A DNA stretch of 64,000 nucleotides from Streptomyces sp. HPF1205 (GTDB taxonomy: Bacteria > Actinomycetota > Actinomycetes > Streptomycetales > Streptomycetaceae), in NCBI RefSeq assembly GCF_020400825.1, contig NZ_JAINVH010000036.1, positions 20,894 to 84,893 on the forward strand, written 5' to 3'. A program made the translations under genes and the position numbers. Below the pieces are notes generated by a model, which saw only the letters and a list, made by a program, of their open reading frames with translations, was not told the origin of the DNA and made no database searches. Shown one piece after another: positions 59,813-64,000 of this stretch; position 1 is the first letter of the stretch, and each line of letters opens with the position of its first letter.

Positions 59813-62029
59813 CTACTCCCCGTCGTCCTCGGCGTCGTCGCCCTTGATGTGCCGGGCCGGATTGTGCTGCTGCTCCAGCAGTTCCACCGCCCAGTACATC
59901 GGCTGGGTGCCCTCGTGCTTGACCATCCCGGGCGAGACCCCGAGCCGGAACGTGCCCGGCGCCGGCTTGCCGTCCCGCCCGTAGGGCAGGACGTCCAGCG
60001 GCGACGGCCCGGCGGCCGGGTAGACGGCGCAGTCCGACAGCAGCGCGACCGGCAGCAGCGCGTCCTCACCGAACACCAGCGAGCCGGCCGGGACAGGCGC
60101 GCTGCTGGTGGCGAGTGCGGTCTTGACCAGCTTACGGTGCATGTTCACCCGGGCCGCCGAGATCACCGCCGCCCGGATGTCCGGGCGCCAGGTGGGCCGC
60201 TCCAGAGCCGGCCACCGCTCGCCTGGGCGGTACGTGGCTCCCTGCGGCCGCTCGCGCAGCTTGCCGATACCGCCCTTGACGGTGGACTTGATCGCCGACA
60301 GCACCGCGGCCATGCCCGGGTCGGTGGCCTTGTGCCCGGCCATCGCCTTGAGGAAGTCGGCCGGGGCGAGGTCGGCGGTCACCCCGAGGTCGGCCATCGT
60401 CTGCTTGTAGGCCTCGGCCAGGTGCTTGTACCAGGGATCCAGATACGGGCCCGCCTCACGGCGTACGAAGGCCTCGATCGGGCGGAGCTCCACCGGCAGC
60501 CCGAACTGGTCGATCAACTCCTGCGCGTAGGCGACGGTCGGGGTGGCGTACCAGGCCGGGCCGGTCGGGCGGCCGCCTTGCGGCGTGAACGGCGACGGCA
60601 GGCGCGGGTCGATCTCGATCCCGGACAGATCCACCAGCCACGCCCCGGGCACGGTCTTGTCGAACCGCGGCGCGCGCACGTGCTCCGGCCCGGACAGGCC
60701 CACCGGCAGCCGGTTCGCCGCGGCGAGGAACGCGGTGTTCACATCCACGCCGACCGCATACGGCTTCACGCACTCGGCATCGGTGAGCAGCTCGGGATCG
60801 CGGATCCAGTCGTACGCCTCCTCGTCCAGGACCTGGTCCGGCGTGCGCTGGTGCGTGCGCGGGAACAGCGCGGTCACGACGGGGTGTTCGTCCGGGGCCT
60901 CCGGCGGCGCCGGATCCACCGGCCGCGTGAGCGAGCCCGGCACCGGCCCGGACACCCACGTCCCGCTCGTCTCGTCGCGTACCGCGCGGGTCGGCGGCCG
61001 AAGCGCCGTCATCAGCTCCAGACCCGCCACCGCGGTGGAACCGCGCGGGGTGAGCACCCGCGCCGCGTAGGCGGTCAGCACCCGGGCGAGCTCCGCCGGC
61101 GGCAGCTCACCCGCGCTCCCCCACGCCCGGCTGTCCAGCGCGTCCCACGGCAGGACCGCCAACTGCACACAACGCCGCTGATCGCCCTGCGCGGGCCGGT
61201 AGATACGGGCCCACGGCCCGAACCCCCGCTTCGTCAACTGCCACTTCGCCCGTGCGATCTGCTTGACCACCTTGTGGTCCTCCGGCAGCCGCATCGACCG
61301 CCGGTCCTCCAGCCGCTCCGGCAGTCCCAGTCGCACGGCCGCAGCCTCGGTGACCACGATCAACGGGTCGGAGTCCTTCCCGGAGCGGTGCGGTCGCGGC
61401 GCGCCGAGCCGGGCTTCGGCCAGCGTCCACTCCACCAACTCCGGCACCGTACCGGCCGGGCACTCCAGCACCAGCCCACCCGCGCAATACAGCGAACCGT
61501 CGCCGTCCAGCACGCCGAGCGGGCCGTGCGCGAACCGCGGATCCACCGCCGCAGGCGCGGCCGACGCGGGCGCGGGCTTCGCGGCCCCCGCGCGCGCGGC
61601 CGGGCGACGCGACATCGACGCGGGCTCAGCGGCGACCGTCGGCCGCGGCGCCGCGGCCGGAGCAGAGGCGGAAGCGGGCGCGGTGTTCTCTCGGGTCGTC
61701 CGCACCGCAGCGTCGGGCGCCGGGCCGGTGGACGACGCTCGCGGTTCCGCAGACTGCCGCGGGTCGGCCGGCGCAGCCGGAAAGCGCGCGGCGAGGCCTT
61801 CCAACAGCCGGGCGTAGGCGGCGCGCTGCGGCGGCCGCGGCTCGGTGCGCCCAGCCTCCCAGTTCCCCACCGCCTCACGGCGCGTACCCAGCGCCGTGGC
61901 GATCTGCGTCTGACTCAGCCCCGCGGCCTCCCGCAGCCGCCTGCGCTCAGCAGGGGGCGGCAGAACCTCGGACGGCACCTGCTCCAGCAGCGCATCCACC
62001 GCACTGAACAGCTCGTTCTCAGCCGGCAC
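59813..62029 (-). CDS. tap: Telomere-associated protein Tap
   Basis: 738 residues, matching known Tap. Tap binds the 3' single-stranded telomere overhang and recruits Tpg. Seen: helix-turn-helix LREAAGLSQTQIATALGTRR then EAVGNWEAGRTEPRPPQRAA near residue 25-60; an Ala/Pro-rich linker; then RFAHGPLGVLDGDGSLYCAG, GKDSDPLIVVTEAAAVRLGL, KVVKQIARAKWQLTKRGFGP, YAVGVDVNTAFLAAANRLPV, AMAGHKATDPGMAAVLSAIK and VFGEDALLPVALLSDCAVYP. The GTG at 62029 is chosen because GGAGGTGA lies 5 bases before it; a GTG six bases earlier falls inside that site. Operon tap-tpg. Repeats at 62059-62090 may be an operator. Confidence 0.95.
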   Translation of the reverse strand: MPAENELFSAVDALLEQVPSEVLPPPAERRRLREAAGLSQTQIATALGTRREAVGNWEAGRTEPRPPQRAAYARLLEGLAARFPAAPADPRQSAEPRASSTGPAPDAAVRTTRENTAPASASAPAAAPRPTVAAEPASMSRRPAARAGAAKPAPASAAPAAVDPRFAHGPLGVLDGDGSLYCAGGLVLECPAGTVPELVEWTLAEARLGAPRPHRSGKDSDPLIVVTEAAAVRLGLPERLEDRRSMRLPEDHKVVKQIARAKWQLTKRGFGPWARIYRPAQGDQRRCVQLAVLPWDALDSRAWGSAGELPPAELARVLTAYAARVLTPRGSTAVAGLELMTALRPPTRAVRDETSGTWVSGPVPGSLTRPVDPAPPEAPDEHPVVTALFPRTHQRTPDQVLDEEAYDWIRDPELLTDAECVKPYAVGVDVNTAFLAAANRLPVGLSGPEHVRAPRFDKTVPGAWLVDLSGIEIDPRLPSPFTPQGGRPTGPAWYATPTVAYAQELIDQFGLPVELRPIEAFVRREAGPYLDPWYKHLAEAYKQTMADLGVTADLAPADFLKAMAGHKATDPGMAAVLSAIKSTVKGGIGKLRERPQGATYRPGERWPALERPTWRPDIRAAVISAARVNMHRKLVKTALATSSAPVPAGSLVFGEDALLPVALLSDCAVYPAAGPSPLDVLPYGRDGKPAPGTFRLGVSPGMVKHEGTQPMYWAVELLEQQHNPARHIKGDDAEDDGE

Positions 62030-62058
62030 CGAGCTCACCTCCACACCGCACCCTACCG

Positions 62059-62090
62059 CGGATCGCACACCGGATCGCATGTGAATCGCG
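62059..62090. promoter_or_regulatory. Short direct repeats upstream of tap
   Basis: CGGATCGCA occurs at 62059-62067 and 62071-62079, 12 bases apart, followed by TGAATCGCG at 62082-62090. They lie 30-60 bases before the tap start and could bind Tap itself through its helix-turn-helix. Confidence 0.45.
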
Positions 62091-62407
62091 CGATCCCATG
62101 AGAGGTCGCACCAAGGGAACGCCGCAGGTCGGAGCACTACTCGCGTGAGGGCTCCGCCAGTTGACGTGCGGCAAGAGGTCTGGGCCACGGCCGGCCACCG
62201 CTGCGGCACGCTGCCGCTGACGGTCGGGACCTCCCAGGCCCGCTCGGCGACTGGCCTGCCTGCCGCCGGCCCAGAGCATCGTCCGCGGGCGGGCAACACG
62301 TTCGCGGCCGCCGTTCGCCCGCGGGCCGCGGCGCCGGGCCGCACCGGGACAGGGGAGCCACGCGTTCGACTTGACCCTCACGTGGCGTCATGCCGCACTG
62401 TCGGCGT
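62091..62407. other. Intergenic stretch between tap and the MerR fusion gene
   Basis: Divergent promoter region of about 320 bases. Short frames only; no gene seen. Confidence 0.4.
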
Positions 62408-63523
62408 GTGGAGGAACACCTGACTGTGGGGCGCGTGGCCGAACTGGCCGGCGTGAGCGTCCGTACGCTGCACCACTACGACGAGATCGGCCTCGTCCGA
62501 CCGTCCGCGCGGACCGCGGCCGGGTACCGGGCCTATTCGGTGGATGACGTGGAGCGGCTGCGGGAGGTCCTCGCCTACCGGCGGCTCGGCTTCGGCCTGC
62601 GCGAGATCGCGGATCTGGTGGACGACCCCGCCACCGACGCGGTCGCCCGCCTGTACCGGCTGCGCGGCCTGCTGCTGGAGCAGCGCGACCGCGCCGCCGC
62701 CATGGTGACGGCCATCGACAGGGAACTGACCGCGCGCGCGGTGGGGATCACGACGACATCGGAGGAGCGACTCAGAATGTTCGGAGCGCAGTTGTACGAG
62801 GCCATCGGATCCGCCTACCCGGCGACGCGGCGCACCGAGCCGCGGATCGCCGCGAAGATCTGGGACGCGCTCGGGGACGCGGCCACGGTGCTCAACGTCG
62901 GGGCGGGCACCGGCTCCTACGAGCCGCCCGACCGCGATGTCACCGCGGTGGAACCCTCGGCGGTCATGCGGGCCCAGCGTCCCGCGGGCGCGGCGCCGTG
63001 CGTGGCCGCCGGCGCGGAGAACCTCCCGTTCGAGGACCGGTCCTTCGACGCGGCGATGGCGGTCAGCACCGTTCATCACTGGCCGGACCCGGTCGCGGGC
63101 CTGCGGGAGATGCGGCGCGTGGCCCGCCGCGTGGTGGTGCTCACGTACGACGCGAGCAGTACCGGCCGGGGCGAAGGGTTCTGGCTCGCCCGCGACTACC
63201 TGCCCGAGTTCGCCGGCCTCCTCGTCGACTGGCCGTCCCTGGCCGACCTGACCGACGCCGTCGGCGGCCGCGCGGAACCGGTACTCATCCCCTGGGACTG
63301 CGCCGACGGCTTCTTCGAGGCGTACTGGCGCCGCCCCGAGGCCTATCTGGACGACCGCGTGCGCCGCGCCGTGTCGGTATGGACCCGGGTCGGACCGGAG
63401 GCCGAACAGCGGGCGGTGAACACGCTCCGCGGCGACCTCTCCTCGGGCCGGTGGGCCGAACGCAACCGCGACCTCCTGGCCCTGGACGCGGCAGACCTGG
63501 GCCTGCGCCTCATCGTCACGTGA
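62408..63523 (+). CDS. MerR-family regulator fused to a SAM methyltransferase
   Basis: 371 residues from a GTG at 62408 (ATG at 62390 or GTG at 62426 are alternatives; GGAGG lies before the last). Residues 7-75 are a MerR DNA-binding domain: VGRVAELAGVSVRTLHHYDE, IGLVRPSARTAAGYRAYSVD, DVERLREVLAYRRLGFGLRE. A coiled helix (RLYRLRGLLLEQRDRAAAMV) follows, then from about 125 a class I methyltransferase: RIAAKIWDALGDAATVLNVG, GAGTGSYEPPDRDVTAVEPS (SAM motifs I and II), AENLPFEDRSFDAAMAVSTV, HHWPDPVAGLREMRRVARRV. The MerR part ends where an effector domain (TipAS-like) would start and the methyltransferase replaces it. The frame is continuous, so this is a fusion protein, not two genes. Confidence 0.85.
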   Translation: MEEHLTVGRVAELAGVSVRTLHHYDEIGLVRPSARTAAGYRAYSVDDVERLREVLAYRRLGFGLREIADLVDDPATDAVARLYRLRGLLLEQRDRAAAMVTAIDRELTARAVGITTTSEERLRMFGAQLYEAIGSAYPATRRTEPRIAAKIWDALGDAATVLNVGAGTGSYEPPDRDVTAVEPSAVMRAQRPAGAAPCVAAGAENLPFEDRSFDAAMAVSTVHHWPDPVAGLREMRRVARRVVVLTYDASSTGRGEGFWLARDYLPEFAGLLVDWPSLADLTDAVGGRAEPVLIPWDCADGFFEAYWRRPEAYLDDRVRRAVSVWTRVGPEAEQRAVNTLRGDLSSGRWAERNRDLLALDAADLGLRLIVT

Positions 63524-63852
63524 ACCCCGGGCGTGGGAACCCCGCGAGGGTACGAAACGCCGGTGCCCGCCCGCGCGGCTCCCGGGCAACCCCTTGCCCG
63601 GAAAGAAGCACCCAGGGACCGCGCGCGTACGACCGCCCCCGCCACGCGAGGACTCGGCAGTACCTCCGGCCACGCAACACGAGGAGCAGACAGGGCGGGC
63701 GTGGCTGCGGCCCGGCGCCCCGACCCGGCCCCGCCCGGGGAGCAGCCCACAACGAGGACCCGTACTGAGAAATCGAATTCTCAAGGACGGGCAACTCCCC
63801 CGGCTCGGATCAACTCCCGCCCGCCCGCGGCAAAGTGCCCGTGCGCGATCCC
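63524..63852. other. Intergenic stretch after the MerR fusion gene
   Basis: About 330 bases, very GC-rich with a few short imperfect hairpins; no gene seen. Confidence 0.45.
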
Positions 63853-63881
63853 TTGACCCTCGCTCGGAACGCTCCTACATT
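63853..63881 (+). promoter_or_regulatory. Sigma-70 (HrdB-type) promoter
   Basis: TTGACC (63853-63858), 17 bases, TACATT (63876-63881): a good vegetative promoter pair. It points to a gene starting near the window end; an ATG at 63993 is a candidate start but lacks a clear ribosome-binding site, and no coding sequence can be judged. Confidence 0.6.
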
Positions 63882-64000
63882 GTGCGCTGGAAAAACCGTT
63901 GCTCATTTGCGCAGCGGTACGTGCCGTGCACAGGACGGTGGGGCGCCGTAGGACGGGCGGCTCTCCCCCGACCGCGTTGCCGGCTGTCGTCATGCTCTAC

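Noticed and set aside
59369..62101. Plus-strand frame of 910 codons opposite tap-tpg
   Set aside because: Antisense shadow; tap and tpg are certain on the other strand.
63993..64000. Start of a new plus-strand gene at the window end
   Set aside because: An ATG follows a good promoter, but only eight bases remain and no ribosome-binding site is clear, so no gene can be claimed.

Overview
The window looks like part of the arm of a linear replicon from Streptomyces or a close relative. The DNA is very GC-rich, third codon positions are almost all G or C, and GTG starts are common. Family types are typical of Streptomyces: a SpoIIE-type phosphatase, HxlR, TetR, XRE and Lrp regulators, and DUF6415. 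Most tellingly, the telomere genes tpg and tap (59252-62029) are present, along with a short relic of a second tpg (13325-13436). The region is accessory in character: intact one- or two-gene units, often a divergent regulator-enzyme pair, are separated by decayed fragments of IS elements, plasmid-type genes and toxins.

Layout. 1-680: 3' end of an allophanate hydrolase. 1361-5621 (minus): a compact four-gene unit of an MfnB-type furan synthase, an aldehyde dehydrogenase, a zinc alcohol dehydrogenase and a carboxyl-methyltransferase-like enzyme, a candidate furan natural-product pathway. 6158-6466: the last three helices of a heliorhodopsin, including the retinal lysine. 6968-9800: decayed genes around a cupin and a small membrane protein. 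9835-13272: GAF-SpoIIE phosphatase, a maleylpyruvate-isomerase-fold protein and a truncated serine hydrolase. 13803-15538: two small genes and a DnaJ-like protein without a J domain. 16446-17837: divergent quinone reductase/HxlR pair. 18301-20322: orphan protein with a PD-(D/E)XK-like motif, then a 5'-truncated IS110 transposase. 20457-23923: beta-propeller protein and an M48 protease. 24320-26008: LysR with divergent small gene. 26009-30800: secreted protein, decayed plasmid-type genes, and a divergent sigma factor/PsbP-like pair. 30907-34077: membrane XRE regulator, LysM protein and secreted protein. 34291-37795: DNA-glycosylase-like protein, a SnoaL-like gene broken by a 20-bp duplication, and an MDR/TetR pair. 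37796-40121: a graveyard of fragments. 40122-46368: IMPase/Lrp pair, TetR/MDR pair with clear palindromic operators, and AraC/polysaccharide-deacetylase pair. 46632-54980: one 8.3-kb gene for a secreted SpvB/RHS toxin with a deaminase-like tip. 56507-58893: WXG100-like protein and an unknown. 59252-62029: tpg-tap. 62408-63523: MerR-methyltransferase fusion. A sigma-70-type promoter at 63853-63881 points out of the window.

How the parts fit. tap and tpg form the telomere replication pair (Tap recruits Tpg, which caps the 5' ends). The furan unit could turn triose phosphates into an oxidised, possibly methyl-esterified furan, although no phosphatase is visible. The RHS protein has a signal peptide, an RHS-type autocleavage motif and a C-terminal deaminase-like domain, so it looks like an exported toxin, but no immunity gene is evident next to it. 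No CRISPR array, tRNA or rRNA gene was seen. All calls are from reading the sequence; no database search was run.
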